64,000 nucleotides of DNA. Source: Neocallimastix lanati (nom. inval.) (taxonomy: Eukaryota > Neocallimastigomycota > Neocallimastigomycetes > Neocallimastigales > Neocallimastigaceae). Location: assembly GCA_016946835.1 (NCBI GenBank), contig JACVTC010000035.1:1222501-1286500 (forward strand). Reading direction: 5' to 3'. Position numbers and translations under genes: made by a program. The notes under the pieces were generated by a model that saw only the letters and a list, made by a program, of their open reading frames with translations, was not told where the DNA came from and made no database searches. Position 1 is the stretch's first letter. Every line of letters starts with the position of its first letter. Below are positions 10,295 through 25,802 of the stretch, in pieces.

Positions 10295-12169
10295 TTTATA
10301 TTTAAATATGAAAATTTTTTATTATAAATGTTAAAAATGTTTAAATATATTAATAATTTTTATTTAATAAAGTTAATTCTATAATTAAATAATTAAATTT
10401 ATTATTGCAATTATTAATATATAGAATATAAATAATAGCATTTATTATGTAAATACTCAATATATTAAATAAATAAAATTAAATACAAACCTTTTTTATT
10501 ATTAAATTTTAATTTATATAGGTAATATTAAAGCCGTTTAGTAATAAATAATGAAAATATATTATTATATATAATAATATACAAATAATAATTATTAATA
10601 TTATCCTTCAAATTTTAATTATTGATGAATATAATAATAGTTAAATGAAATTTATATGCTTTAATTTAATAATATATGTACTTATAAATTATGAATATAA
10701 AGGATAATTTTATTTTATTTATTATAATTTATTAGATAATGAATTTTATTTCTATATAATCAGCACATACCGGTAATATTATTTTCATTATATTCTAATA
10801 TATGTAATTCAATTTAATTAATAAATCAATATATGTAAAGTAGTCATTTTTAATAAAAGAAATTAATACGACGTTATAAAGTATTAAAATGGAAATAATT
10901 TTTAATTTTTTTTTGTTTTTATTATTTTTAATAATTTTAAATATAGAAATTATAAATTAATATATTGCATGGAATTTAATATATTAATTATTTAATTTAT
11001 TATAAACTAATATAAAAAAATTTAATTCTTAATTTATTTAATTTAATATAATACAATAAATTTGATAAAAAAAATTTTTTAATTAACTTATAAATTAATT
11101 TATATTATTTATATTGATAAAATTAGAAAAATAAATTAAAAATCAATTAGTTCTAGATATATAATAATATTCAATATAATGCAATATATTTAATTAATAA
11201 ATAGTATTTAATTTTTAATTTATTATATTATGTTATTTTAATATACCTCGAGATATATTATTTTTTTATTAAATGATAAATATAAATAGATTTATATTAA
11301 ATTAAATAAATGAATTTAAAATTAAATAAAAATTAATATATTGTTGATTTATCATTTTATTATTAATTATACTTAATTTAACTTTTCAATTAAATATTAA
11401 AAAAATCACAATGAAAAAATTTTTTTTATATTGTTAAATTTATTATAAAGAATACAATTTTTTTTTTTAAGATAAATTCCAATCTTTATATGATTTGTTA
11501 TTTTTTTTTTTTTATCTTAATTTTATTATATTTTATTATTATTATTATTATAATTATTAATTATTATGATTATTTATTATTATTTATTATTATTTATTAT
11601 TATTATTTATTATTATTATTATTACTTTTTTAAAATTTCTTTTTATTATTTATTTGTTTTTATGTTTTTTTTGTTTTTTGTTTTTTATTAAATATCACAA
11701 TAAAAGATTTAAATGAAATTAATAATTACTATTAATAAATTATATTAATAAATATTAATATAATAATTATTAAAAAATAAATATAATAATAATAAAAAAC
11801 ATTTAATTTATAAAGATTAAAGAAAAATATGTATTAACAACTATTTTGTTTAATTCTTCATAATAATGAAATTAAAAAAAAAAAAAAAAAAAAAAAACTT
11901 TTATAAAGATTTTAATTCCTTTTTAACTCCACTATAATAATATTATCAAAAAAAAAAAAAAAGTTGAATTATTTCAAGGGAAAAAGAATAAATTTATTGT
12001 TATAGAACATTAATTTATATATATAGCAATTTATTATAATATATTTTAAAAAAAATTTGAAATAGATTTCAAAATTATTAACAATGAGAATTTCATTGTA
12101 CAATTAAAAAAAATAAAAATTATTTATCATTAATAATACAATAATATCATAATAAATAACATAAATATT

Positions 12170-12290
12170 TATTATTTATTTTTTAGTTTTTATTATTTAT
12201 TATTTATTATTTATTATTTATTTTTTATTATTTATTATTTATTATTTATTATTTATTATTTATTATTTATTATTTATTATTTATTATATG
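12170..12290. repeat. Tandem TTATTATTTATTA-type repeat
   Basis: Runs of TTTATTA (7-mer) repeated more than a dozen times, with small variations. Confidence 0.8.
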
Positions 12291-12919
12291 TTATTTATTA
12301 TTATTTTTGATTATAAATTGACCATTGTTAATATTGAATTAACTATTACTATTTTTATTATAAATATTATTTGTATTTCTGTATTGTATTTATATTACAA
12401 AAAAAAATTTATTATTACTATTATTATTATTATTATACTATTTTTATATAATATTATTATTACTATTATTCTAAATTGTTACTAAAACTATTTTACTATT
12501 AGTCATTAAATTATTCATAAAAATTTTTCTGTTGAAATTTCTAATACATAAAATAAATATTTAACCTTAATATCATTATATATAATGTAAAAAGCATAGT
12601 CTCATCAATGCCATATGGTAAAACTATTTATAATTCGAAGTATACATAAAAAATATAATAATTATATATAATTTAAATTAATAAATAATAATATTAATCC
12701 AGAATATAAGTATTAGCAAGCATATTTATAATATTATTATAATATTATAAATTAAATATTTAACCAAACATAAAATATATTTTAGAAAATAGAATTAGAA
12801 TAAAATACTTTTAATCATTTAAAGCATACTATAGCTTTATAAATAATGATAAAAAATATAAAATAAAAGATTGTACCAATTTTTCTTTAATTATTATATA
12901 TTTATTATATAATAATATA

Positions 12920-12951
<32 letters not shown>

Positions 12952-14310
12952 GATTATTAATTTATAATATTGTTTAAGTGATTAAATAATTCATTTATTC
13001 TTTTTATAAAAATTATCAATATAGTGATAATATATAGATAATTTATTCATATGTTTTATAATAAATATAAATATAATGTACTTTAATGATTTAGGCTCAG
13101 TAAATAAATTATATTTATATATATTTACAATATATTTACAATATATATTAATTTATAATTTTTTTCTCAAATTAATTTATGATAGTAAATCTTATTTATT
13201 ACTGATTACATGGCACAATTAAATAAAACCGTGGATTTATATTATATATATATTTTTTTTTTTTCTAATTTCTTTTTATAAAATAATTATTTTAATATAT
13301 TTAAGTATTTTAAACATACCATTTATTGTAATTTTTAATTATATTAAATTTAATATACAAACTATAATTATCTAATTTATTTTTAATATATTGTGGATAT
13401 ATATTTTAATATTGTAATTTATTTACTAATTTTTGTAATATAAATTTAATATATATAGGACATATATTAATATTAATTTAATTAATTTAATATTATTTTA
13501 TTAATTTATATATTTTCAAAAGTAAAATATTAAATTAATTTAGAATAATTCAATTTAATAAAATAATAAAGTAAAAAAAAAAAAAAAAAAAAGCTTTTTA
13601 ATAATATAACTTTTATATGTACTAAAGATATATATATATTTTTAATATAAATTAAATATGATAGAGCTTATTAATATTTATTTCTTTATATATTTGATTT
13701 ATTAATATGCTGTATTTCTAGTAATAATCTTAATCTTATATAACATCTATAAAAATAAAAATTTTATTTTATAAAATTAATGATATTAATACTTTATTTT
13801 AAAAATTAAATATTATATTAACGATTTAATATATAGATATATTAAAATATATAAATTATTATAAATTGAAAATAAATTAAATATTTATTTATTTAAAAAT
13901 TTTATATTTTATTAACTTAAAAATATCTATATACATAATAAATATTTAATATCTATTAATATTAATTTTTTTTTTTTTTTTATAAATTAGTTGTCATTTA
14001 TGAAAAGTAACCATGATTTTTTATAATAATAAAATATTAAAAAAATATAAATTTTATGGCAAATTTTTATTCATCACTATATAAACTATTAAAGTATAAT
14101 AGATTATTAAATAATACATATCATCATTCTTTTTTTTTTGGGGAATATAATAAAAAAATTTTTAATTAAAATTATGTAAATAATAATAATTATGTATTTT
14201 ATTTTATTTTATTTAATTTAATTTAAACTAATTATTTTATATTAATTTTTTATTCTTGAATTATTTGATTTTTATAGAATTTTAGGAAATCATTACAAAA
14301 TTTTCCAAAC

Positions 14311-14492
14311 AATTTTTTTTTCGATGATTTTAAACCTGAAATTTTGATTTTATTTCCAATATTTCATATAGGATCAAATATTTCTATAATTTAATAAAAA
14401 TACAAAAAAAAAAGTTTAGAAATATTTAATCCTATATGAAATATTGGAAATAAAATCAAAATTTCAGGTTTAAAATCATCGAAAAAAAAATT
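14311..14492. repeat. Long near-perfect inverted repeat (hairpin)
   Basis: Arms 14311-14385 and 14418-14492, 75 bp each, are reverse complements with one mismatch that I can find (C at 14374 against the T expected from the other arm), with a 32-nt loop. The arms are less AT-rich than the surroundings (for example TTTAAACCTGAAATTTTGAT). This could be a foldback/MITE-like element or a locus for hairpin RNA; no coding capacity. Confidence 0.9.
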
Positions 14493-17400
14493 AACTAATT
14501 ATTTAAATAAAAAATTAAAACAAAAATTAAAAAAAAATATTATGTTAAATGATAAGATAAAAAAAAAATAATAAAATTAATAAAATTAAAATATAATAAA
14601 ATATAATAAAATTAAAATATAATTAAAATATAATAATATATAATAATATATAATTAAAATATATATATATAATTTTATAATAATTAATTTATTAAATTGA
14701 TTTAAAATTTTTAAGCATATAAAATATTTTAATTATTTTATTCTTATTCCTTTCATTTAACCTATTTAAAAAAAAATCTTTTTTTTTGTTTTTTTTAATA
14801 TAAATTTTTCCAAATAAAAAATTTTCAATTTTTATTTTAATTGAAATTGTGAATAACTTTTCCCATCTAAAATTTTATATAATAATTAAAGTTCAATAAT
14901 AAAGTTTTTTTTTTAAAAAATAAGATTATTATTTTTTCCCGTTCTAATATAAAAAAAATTAGAAAACAAAAAATTTTAATAAATAATATAACCTTATTTC
15001 TAATTGAAATTATTTTAACCTTTTCTTTTTATTATTTTATAATAAAATTAATTTCATTTTATTACATTTTTATAATAATGAAATAAATATATTTTATAAT
15101 ATAAAAATAATAATTATATGATAATAATTATATTAATAATCTCACATTATTATAAATAAATAATAGAATATTATAAATAGTGATAGCAAATAAAATTATC
15201 AATAGGTTATAAGGATTATATATTTTTTTTCTATACAATATTAAAAGAAATAACAAAAAAAAATTTTTTCCAAATAAATGGAATTGAAATATATAATATA
15301 TATATATTCTTTTTTTTTTTAAATAATGAACTAATATATACTCATTTACCATTTATCCTATTAATCATATATAGTTAATAGGATAAATATCAAATAAATA
15401 TATATTATGAACTTATTTAATGCTCAATAATATTATATTAAGCTTTAAATAAGACATCAATAAAATTTTTAAAATAAAAAAAAAAAAAGATTTAAAAAAA
15501 TTTTTTTGAAATAGTATTAATGGTCGGCATTCTCTTTTCATTTATAGAGTATTAAGCATTAAAGTTTAAAATTTTACTCTATATTTTATAAAAACAAATT
15601 TTAATAAACATAAGCCATATAAATTATTTTTTAAATGGTAATTCAATCTAAAATAACAATGGGGTTTATTAGTTTTATATATATATATATATTTTTTATT
15701 TAAACGATGTTTCTTTATTTTACAATTTATATAGTGCATATTAAATTTTTCTAAACATGATTAAAAGATTTTATTAAACATTTATTAGTTATTTTATTTA
15801 CAATTAGTTATAAAAACTATAATTTCAAGTAAATAATTTTTTTTTTTATTTTATATTTATATTTTTACTATCATAATAAATAATATTAAATTTTGCCATA
15901 AATTTTTAAAATTTTTAATTATTAATTTATATTTATTTAAAGCTTTTATTAAAAAAAATAATAATACTACAAATAATAATAAAAACAAAACTTTATTTTA
16001 AACAAATATATTAATTATTAATAAAACTTTTTTTTTAATATGGAATTTTATTTAAATAAAAGATAAAGAATTTTTTTTTTTTTTTTTGTATATATTTATT
16101 TATATTAAATTCTTTTTTATCTACATAAATATTAAAAATATGATATTTAAATATTAAACATGAATTTTAATTCTTAGTTAATAAATTAAAAATCAATTTT
16201 TTTTTTTTTTATTTATATATAAGTTACATGAATAATATTTATATTAATTCATATAGCTAACCAAATAAAATAAAATTAAAATTAAAAATTAAAAATAGAA
16301 GAAACAAAAAATATAATTTTTTTATTTAATAAAATATTAATAAATAAAATAAATAAAATTATTAAAAAATATTTAGATATAATGTATATAAATAAATAAA
16401 TAAATATAAAATTAAAATAAAATATTTTTATTAAAAACAGTATAAAAAATTTTTTAATCATCTATATTTAGTAACCATTTACCTTAAATTATTATAAATT
16501 GTTAAAAGAAAAAAAAAAAAAAAAAAAAGTTATTTAAAATACAACAAATTAATTTAATTTATCCTATATTAAAAATGAACTGAGAGGCACTTGGAATTTT
16601 TATTTTTAAGTTTTTTTAGATAATTAAATACGAAATAATCTAAATATTCAAAAATTCTAATATGTGTTTAATAATATATTTATAAAAACTTATGATTATA
16701 TTTTTTTTTGAATTGAATTACTAGTAACAAATTGATTAATTCTGTAGCTAAAATAATAATAATAATAGTAACAATAAATGTAAACTAAAATAAACATTAC
16801 CAACCAACTTCAGAATAATAATTATTATGACATTAATAAAAATAATTACAATAATAGTAACAAAATATATTAGTAATAAGAATACATAGCAATTATAAAA
16901 CAATAATTATAAATATTAAAAAAAATAATTATAAATATTAAAATAAAAAATAATTATAAATATTAAAAAAAAAAATAATAAATAAAATCATTTAAAATCA
17001 TTTAATAATAATTATTAATAACATCAATTATATAAAAAAGAAAATATTTAAAGTTTTAAAGTATTATTGTTAAATTTTAAAATTATATTAATATTTTTTT
17101 TTCTAAATTATATAATTTAGAAAGTATTTAAAACAAAATTTTAAGAAAAAAAAATAATAATCTTTTAATATATTATATTTGGTAATTAATAATTAATTTT
17201 TTAATTTTTAGCTATCAGTTATATATAAATAATTAATAATATTTTTATTAATTAATTATTATAATAATAAAAATAATAATATAAATATATTTTTTAAATA
17301 ATAATATAAGCTAATTCTTATATTAAGAATAATATAAGAATTAGTAGGTTAAAAATATAAGCTAAATAAAGCTAACCTTTAATACTAAATTAAAAAAAAA

Positions 17401-17954
17401 AAAAAAGATCCAGCAGTTTTTTTTTTTTTTTAATAATTTATAATAATTTTAATTTATGACCAAATAAATTAATTTAGATTACTCTTAAATATTATTCAGT
17501 ATAAATATGTAATATATATTGATATATTGTTTGATAATATAGATAATATTTCATATTATTAATATATAATATATAATTACATATAATAATCAATATAGTT
17601 TTATAAATAATTTATAATGTTTACATAAATATTAATAAAATATTTAATATTTTTCAAGTAAAAAAAAAAAAGGTTTATTAAGGTCACACAATTTTAAATA
17701 GAAATAAATATTTAGAAATAAATAGTTAATAGGATATATTACTACAAAATTAACTCTAACTATCGATCTAAATTTAATTTATTTATTATTTATCCTAATT
17801 ATTATATTAAATAATTAAATTATAATTAATAATTTATTTATAATTTATCTAATTTTTAATTAAAATGATATATTAGTTTTTTTTTTTTTTTTTTCTAAAT
17901 AAAAAATTAATAATAAATTTCTTAGTCGTTAATATATATATATTTTATTTTATT

Positions 17955-18330
17955 TTTTCTTTTTTTAAACTGGAGGACAAATAGTCACTCAATCTCCTTT
18001 AAACATAGTAGATTCTTTGCCATATCGTTTCGGTGTCTTCGACGCAATTTTCTCTCTAAACTAATATAAAAAGACTTTCCCTATACCGTTTTATTCGATG
18101 GGCTTCTTATCAATGATGTATTGAACCATTATCGAGGAAAGAACAATTACACTAATTCTATCATAAAGAGAGTGCTCTCTTCACTAACAACTATATAGTC
18201 TAGCAACAGGAATAAATTTACCATGGCAAGGGAAAAAGCCCTAATGGGAGATAATTGTCCCATATAAATTCAGGAAATAGTTATGGTGTCGATCCAGAAA
18301 CCACTAGTATAAAAATTGGAAGGATATAAT
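17955..18330. other. GC-richer island of unknown origin
   Basis: About 370 bp of mixed composition in the desert. On the plus strand there is an open stretch around 18075-18200 (contains FPYTVLFDGLLINDVLNHYR), and other frames are broken by stops. It is likely a decayed mobile-element coding fragment. I cannot assign a family, and no tRNA or snRNA signature was seen. Confidence 0.4.
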
Positions 18331-19287
18331 GTAAATTAAATAAAATAAAACGGTTAAATTTTATTTGTTAAAAGCTTATTTGTTATAATTTGTTATTATT
18401 AGATATTTATTTATTATATATAATTAAAAATATATATTCTTTTTTTCTGTAAATAAAGAAGCAACTATTAAATTAGTCCCCTTTAGTTTAATTAATGATA
18501 TGTTTCTTTAAAATATTCAAGTCCTCATCTTTAATTGTTTTTTTTTGTCATAATGTCAAATATATCTTTAGTTATTTTTTGTCTGTCACGTCACAATAAT
18601 GATTACAAAAATATTCATTTTCTTTATTTTATATATATATATATTTAATAATTAACATATAATATATAATATAATTGATTAAATAATAAATAAAAAATTT
18701 GAATAGTTTATCATGATATTGATGAAAAATTCTAGTTATATCTTCATTGTATCACATTAAGGTAGTCTCCATTATTCTAAATATTTAGATTAATATATAT
18801 AAATAAATATTAATTATTTAATCAATAAACAAAATTAAATATAAACTTTATTATTAAAAATATTATTAAATTTTTTTTTTTTTTAAACATTAAATTCATT
18901 ATATTCATTATATTCATTATATTCTAAAAAATAAAAATAAAAATAAGTAATTATATTGTTTTTGTATAATTTAACAAGAATAATTTCCTTATATAGATGA
19001 AACAAAAAGAAAATCAAATATGAAGTTTTGAGTTTTCATTAATTTTCATTTCTTTTTTTTTAAAAAAAAAAAATTATATTAATATTAAATAATTTATTTA
19101 TTTATTTATTAATAATATATTTAACTATATTAATATACATATTATAAGTAATATATGTAGTAATATAAATAATATTTAAAATATTTAATAATATATATTA
19201 TTTATAAAATAAATGAATCATTTCTATATACCATTCAATAGAGCTCAATTTATATTAGAAAAAAAAAAAAGAATCAAACTTTATAAT

Positions 19288-19324
<37 letters not shown>

Positions 19325-20133
19325 ATACTTTTATAATTGTTTAGAAAAAAAAAATTAGAACAAAAAAAGCACAATTTTTATATATAAAAATCATAATAAT
19401 AATAATTATGAATTTTAATTTTAATACAAATATAACATAGGGAACAAAGTGAATTTATTATAATTTATGACTATAAAAAAAAATGAATAAAATAAAGTTT
19501 TAATAATGACAAATTTATTTATAAGTTGTTTTAAAAATGTTTAAAACTTTTAGTAAAAATTTCATCATTAAATAGTAAATAATGATAGTAGTTTTATTTA
19601 AAAAAAAAAATAAATAAAAATAAAAATAAAAAAAAAAGATAGTAGAAAAAAAAAATAAAAAATAAAAAATAAAAAATAAGGAAAAAAATATAGTCTTTCA
19701 ACAATAATTAATTATATTTTTTTTAAAAAATATAATATATATATATTAATTTTATTATATTTTTTTTTTATTATTATTTTTTCCTGAATATATTAATTAA
19801 AATAATTTATCAATATATTATTATTATTTTCAATTTTTAATTAATATTTATTACTTTTTTTTTTTTTATGTTTTTTGAATGGGCTATTCTATACAATGAT
19901 CATTTATTATTAACAAATAAACTTTTACCTACTTTTTTTTTTCTAAGCAATTTATTAAAAATAATTTTATTTAATAATAAATAAATTAAAATAATAATAA
20001 TTTCTATAGTCTATAATATTTAATATAAAATATTGATCAACTTTTTATTACTTTTATTCTTTTAGAATATGCACAATTTTATAATTTTATAATTCATATT
20101 TTTTTAAAAAAAAAAAAAGTTTGTATTTCTTTT

Positions 20134-20282
20134 TTTGTATTTAAAATATATTTAATCAATTATGTACTTAAAAATATTAATATTATTATACATTTTAAGC
20201 CTTTTATTTTTTTTTTGTATTTAAAATATATTTAATCAATTATGTACTTAAGAATATTATTAATACTATACATTTTAAGCAT
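20134..20282. repeat. Tandem duplication of about 75 bp
   Basis: Two direct copies, each starting near TTTGTATTTAAAATATATTT and ending near CATTTTAAGC, with a few substitutions and a small indel. Confidence 0.85.
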
Positions 20283-21599
20283 TTTCCATTTTATTCAACA
20301 AAATAAATATTAAAATAATAAAATAAAAAAAATTAAAAATAATTAAAAGGTATTTTTCTTATTATTCATTGAAACTTTTTCCTTTATAAATTTAATATAT
20401 TAATACGTTAAGTAATTAATATATAGATATATTAAGAATTATTAATAATATATATTATTCCATATAGGTTTATATTAAAAATTAATAAAGTAATTTCAAT
20501 TCTGTATTTAATATATCATTAAAAAAATATATTACAATTAATATCATAATTAATAATTAATTGTTTTTTTTTTGTTGTTGTACTATTTATTATATTATTT
20601 TAATTAAAAAGTATTTAATTTCGTTTTACTCAGATAATATAATATTTAATGTTTTGTATATTTTTTTTTCAATAGAGAATTTAATATTATTAAATAAAAC
20701 ATAAATTCATTTTATAAAAATACCTTTTATAGAAATTTTATGATTTAAATTCTTTATTTGGTTTAATGAAATTATAATAAAAAAAAAAAAAGTATATAAA
20801 AATTTTTTTAGTTTTTTTAATTTTCTTAAATAAAAATTAGTAGGTTAGAAAATATAATTCAACAAAGAGTAATATATATTTTATTGTATTATATTTATAT
20901 TATTATAAATTAATAAATTAATTATATTGGTAATCATAAATCTATAAATATTTAAATTATTTTTAACTAATTTTTTTTTTTTTTTACAACAAAAGCCTAA
21001 ATTTGAAAGAAGATAAATATATTATTTATCTTTTATTATTACTGTTATTATTACTTATTATCTATTATTAATGTTTATTAATATTATTATTAAACTACAT
21101 TACAAATACAATTCTTTTTATTTTTTTTTTTTAAATTTGATTCAAAATATTATATTTTAAATAATAAATATATCTAGAAATTTAATAATATTTCAATTAA
21201 TTTCATTTTAATATTGAAGTGAAATAATAATTATTTATTAAAAATATATTATATATATCCAAATGGATATATTTTTTTTAATTCTTTATCTCTTTAAAAT
21301 AATCAAATCTTTTAAATTAATATATATGAAATATATGAAATATAAAAAAATTATAGTATTCAAAATATATTACAAAAAAAATAATAAATCAGTAATTTAA
21401 AAAATTTAATGTTTTAATATTTTTAAAGACATAAAAAAGATATAATTTATTGAAATAAATAATAAAATATTTAATATAAGAAATTAAAATATACTTTGAA
21501 GTAATAATATATTAAAATATACATAATAATCAAAGAATATATATAAAAAATAAACTTATAAATAACATATAAATAACATATAATTATATAAAAAACAAT

Positions 21600-21671
21600 T
21601 TGTCTTTCTAATAAGCCACATTACTGTTAGACCTATTCATTATCAATTAAGAAGATAACGGCATCCTTTGG

Positions 21672-21712
<41 letters not shown>
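21600..21712 (+). other. Short island ending in a 40-nt A-run
   Basis: Sequence of mixed composition (CCACATTACTGTTAGACC and onward) ends CCTTTGGCT followed by an A-run at about 21673-21712. The arrangement is that of a retroposed 3' end, but the body is too short to identify. Confidence 0.35.
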
Positions 21713-21715
<3 letters not shown>

Positions 21716-22897
21716 ATTATTTATGATATTACTATAATATTTGGAAAGAAAAAAATTTTTTTTATAATTATTTTGTATTATTTTTTTTTATCTTAATAAT
21801 TGTTTATATTAATTTTATTTTAATATTAAAATAAAATTAATATAATGAGGATTATCTAAGTAATAATAAAATTTATATTTTTTTTTAAAAAAAATATTTT
21901 AACAATTTTCTTATGATTTTTAAATTTAATATCATAAATTTTAATTTAGAATATTAATATATAAAAATAACACAAATTAAAAAATGAAATATATAAAATG
22001 GTTAATATAATTTAAATATTAAAACTACTTTTAATTTTGAAATAAAATAAAAAAAAAAAGGAAAAAATAATTATTTTTTTAAAAAAATAAATACTCCATA
22101 ATTTATAAAACTATTCATTTATATAATTTATTAAATGGTTAATAAATTATATAAATAGCCGTTTTATTATTTTAGTATTAATAGAAAAATGAAAAAAAAA
22201 AAAAAATAAGTAATTTCAGAATCATTCGACATAAATTAAGAAAAAAGAAAATAAATAGATTAAACTTTCTTTTTATTTTATTTATTTCTTATTTTTTTTT
22301 TATTTTATTCATTTATGTTTTTTTAATGTATCAAAATAAGAAAACAGAAAAAAAAATAATATACTTTTTTATCATATATTAAAAGTATTAAATATATTGT
22401 ATAGTGCATATTATGTAAAATATTTCAATATAATTATAATCATATTAATATAATTCATATATTATTCATATTATTCATAAAATTTAAAAAAAAAAAGTTT
22501 AATTACTAATAAAAAATGAAAAAATCAAAATAATATTATAGATTTAAATTAATATTGTCAAATTTTTTACTAAAAAATTAAGTGTTATATTCTTTATTAT
22601 AGAAAAAAAATTTTTTTTCTTATCGAAAGCATTAATCATAATGAATAATATTGATTATTATAAAAAATATCACCCTTCTTAAAGGCTTACAATAAATGTG
22701 AATGAGAATTATACTTTCAATATACATTTTTATTAATACTGTAATGGTATAAACTAAATAAATAAATAAGAAAATAAAAATTTAAAAAAAAAATTAAAAA
22801 AAAAAAAAAAAGATCAAAATTAAAAGAAAAAACTTTATTTATTATTTTTAATAAATGTCAACTTTTTTTTTTTTTTTTTAAATAATAAATTAATAAG

Positions 22898-22928
<31 letters not shown>

Positions 22929-23189
22929 TACTCTAAGAATAAAAATTTTATTTTAAGTGTCAATCCTACTTGTATTATTAATTAATTGTCGTTATTTTCA
23001 CTAAATTTTATATATTGTGACGTATTATATAAAATTGTATAAAAATATAGATAATAAATTAAAAATCTTTTATTTTTTATGGCGCATTATTTAAAAATTT
23101 ATTAACCATAAATAAAAAATAAAAAAAGTTAAAATAAATATTAATTTTAATCTAACCTTTATTATATAATCTAATCATTATAATTTAAT

Positions 23190-23257
23190 TTTATTATTCA
23201 ATTTTTATTTTAATAGTTAAATTTTTATTATTCAATTTTTATTTTAATAGTTAAATT
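23190..23257. repeat. Tandem duplication of about 34 bp
   Basis: Two direct copies of TTATTCAATTTTTATTTTAA plus ATAGTTAAAT. Confidence 0.85.
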
Positions 23258-25087
23258 AACAAAAATATAATTAAAGTAACGAATTATCATTCAAAACAAG
23301 AAAATAAATTGTTAAAAATTAAAAAAAAAAAATAAAATAAAACAAAAAAAAATATAGTATATCATCAATTTTAAATATTTTAAACCTTATATATTACATT
23401 CTTATAAGAAAAAGTATAACATAAAAAAGAAATAAAATAATAGTATTATAATATTAAATATTAAAAAAGGATAATTATATAAATATAACTATTCATTATA
23501 ATTTTTAAATTATAATTAAAATGTTTACTATAAATTTAATAAAAAAATATATAAAATATATAAAATATATAGTATGAAATAATTGGAAAGTCAATTTTGA
23601 TAAAATTATAAATTAAATAATAAAGATCGTTGGCTTCTTTTGACATTTAATTTTTATATAAGTATTCTTTAATTTTTTTATTTTTATTTTTATTTATATA
23701 TGATTAAAGTGTCTATATAATATTAAATAGTACTAATTAAAAAAAATTTATATATATTTATATCTTATCTATCTTAACTATTATATATTTAAAAAAAAAA
23801 AAAGATACAGTTTAATTAAAAATTTGTTGTAACTTAATTTAAATTATTAATTTTATTCTCTAAATATATTTAAATATATTATTTACTGTTTAAGACATAA
23901 ATAATTTATATAATGATACCTTTTTTTTTTTTTTTTTTTTTTTTTTATGAAACAATAATGATTTTTTACTATAATATATAGTTTTTATTTTGAAAGTTTG
24001 ATGAAAAATAGAGTTTTTTAGTTAATAAATGTTTTAATTAATACAGTGTAATTAATATATTTTTTGTTTTTTTTTTTCTATTCAAAATTAAAATATCAAT
24101 TTTTTATATTCTTTTTTAATTTATATATTAAATAAATTTTATTTATTATTACATCTATTAAATAAGAATTTTTAATATATACTATTTTATAAAAAAAAAA
24201 AAAATTTTTTTTTATAAATACTTTTAAAATATAAAAAATGTATTATTCAATTTTTTTTTTTTTTAATTTAAACAAATTCTGTGTTAATATATTAATATAT
24301 TAATTTTTAATATTAATACTAGATACTAAATAAAAAAATATATAAATGAAATAGAAAAATAAATAATCATTATATTATTATATTAAGATATGTATGATTA
24401 TTTTAATTTAATAAATACAAAATTAATATATAATATTATGCGCTTAATAAGCAAATGGAATCAAACCTTAAAATAAAAATTTGAAAAAAAAATTTATTTT
24501 TTGAAACATGACTTTTTTTTTTAATTTTTTCTTCTAAATGGAATTAAATAAGATTAAAAGAATTATAATAGAGAGATATATTTTCTGATATGAGTTCCTA
24601 TTTCATATTAGGTGATGAAATTTTTAATAATAAAGGTCTTTTGAATATTGATTCAATTTCTTCTATTTTGAGGGGTAATTCCATTTTTTTTAGCTATTGT
24701 TTTAACTTTTTTTTTTTTTTTTTTTAAATGTTTATATGCTATAACAGTATATTAGAATATACATAAGTGATCAATAAGGGTACACTTTTATAAGGGTAAC
24801 TTTTTAACACCCTCGGAAAATATTTAGAATATAATTAAATTAAATAAAGCTTTTTTTTTAATAATTTTTTGTCATAGTTTTTATTAATATATATTTTCAT
24901 TTATTTAAATTATATTATAAATATATTTAAAAATATTAAATTATATTAATAATAATTAAAAATTGAAATTAATATGATTTTTTTTTTATTTTACTTTGGC
25001 AAATAATATATTATTAAATTATTTTTGTTATATTAGAATTGTTTTTATTTTGTCTCATGTTCTAGAAATAGAAAATAATAGTATGAT

Positions 25088-25150
25088 AAAAAAAAAGCAA
25101 AGAAATAATTATACATTATTGTATTAATCATTTCTTTGCTTTTTTTTTTT
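25088..25150. repeat. Short inverted repeat
   Basis: AAAAAAGCAAAGAAAT at about 25091-25106 and its complement ATTTCTTTGCTTTTTT at about 25130-25146 flank a loop of about 23 nt. The T-run that follows gives it the look of a hairpin terminator, but no transcript is evident. Confidence 0.7.
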
Positions 25151-25574
25151 TTTTTTTTTTTTTTTTCTATTTATTAATAGAAAATGGAAAATAAAGAATA
25201 AGTAATAATATTAAAACATTTATTTTTTATTTTTTTTTTCTAAATTTGTTTATAATTTTAACAATAGTAAAAAAAAAAAAAAAAAAACTTTTTTAGTAAA
25301 AAAAAAATTTTATATAATATCTAGATAATTGTTTAAATAAATCATTTTAAATTATATAACTATTTTTTTTTAAAATCTATTTATGTATATTATGTAAATA
25401 AAAATTAATAGATTAAATAGTATATAAAATTATATATTACAATTAATTATTAATTTTATATGTATAAAATAATTTTTTATATGATTAATAATATGAATTT
25501 TAATATTATCAATATAAAATTCATATATAAGTATTTATTATTATTATTATTAATTGTTATTAAAAGTATTTGAA

Positions 25575-25802
25575 GTATTGATTGATTTTGTTTTAATTTT
25601 TTTTTTTTTTTTCAATTCCTCTATTATTCGTTATTATATAAAACAAACAATAATGTAAATTTATTGATGTTTCTCACCTTTATATATTATATAAAATAAA
25701 ATTAAATAAAAAGAAAATAATTATTATTAAATTGTTTTCTTTATATAATAACGAATAATAGAAGAATTGAAAAAAAAAATTAAAATAAAATCAATCAATA
25801 TT
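25575..25802. repeat. Imperfect long inverted repeat
   Basis: A left arm from about 25575 (TATTGATTGATTTTGTTTTAA, a T-run, CAATTCCTCTATTATTCG, TTATTATATAAA) is matched by the reverse complement of 25733-25802 with a few mismatches and homopolymer-length differences. Arms are about 68 bp and the spacer about 85 bp. Possibly a foldback or MITE-like element. Confidence 0.8.
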
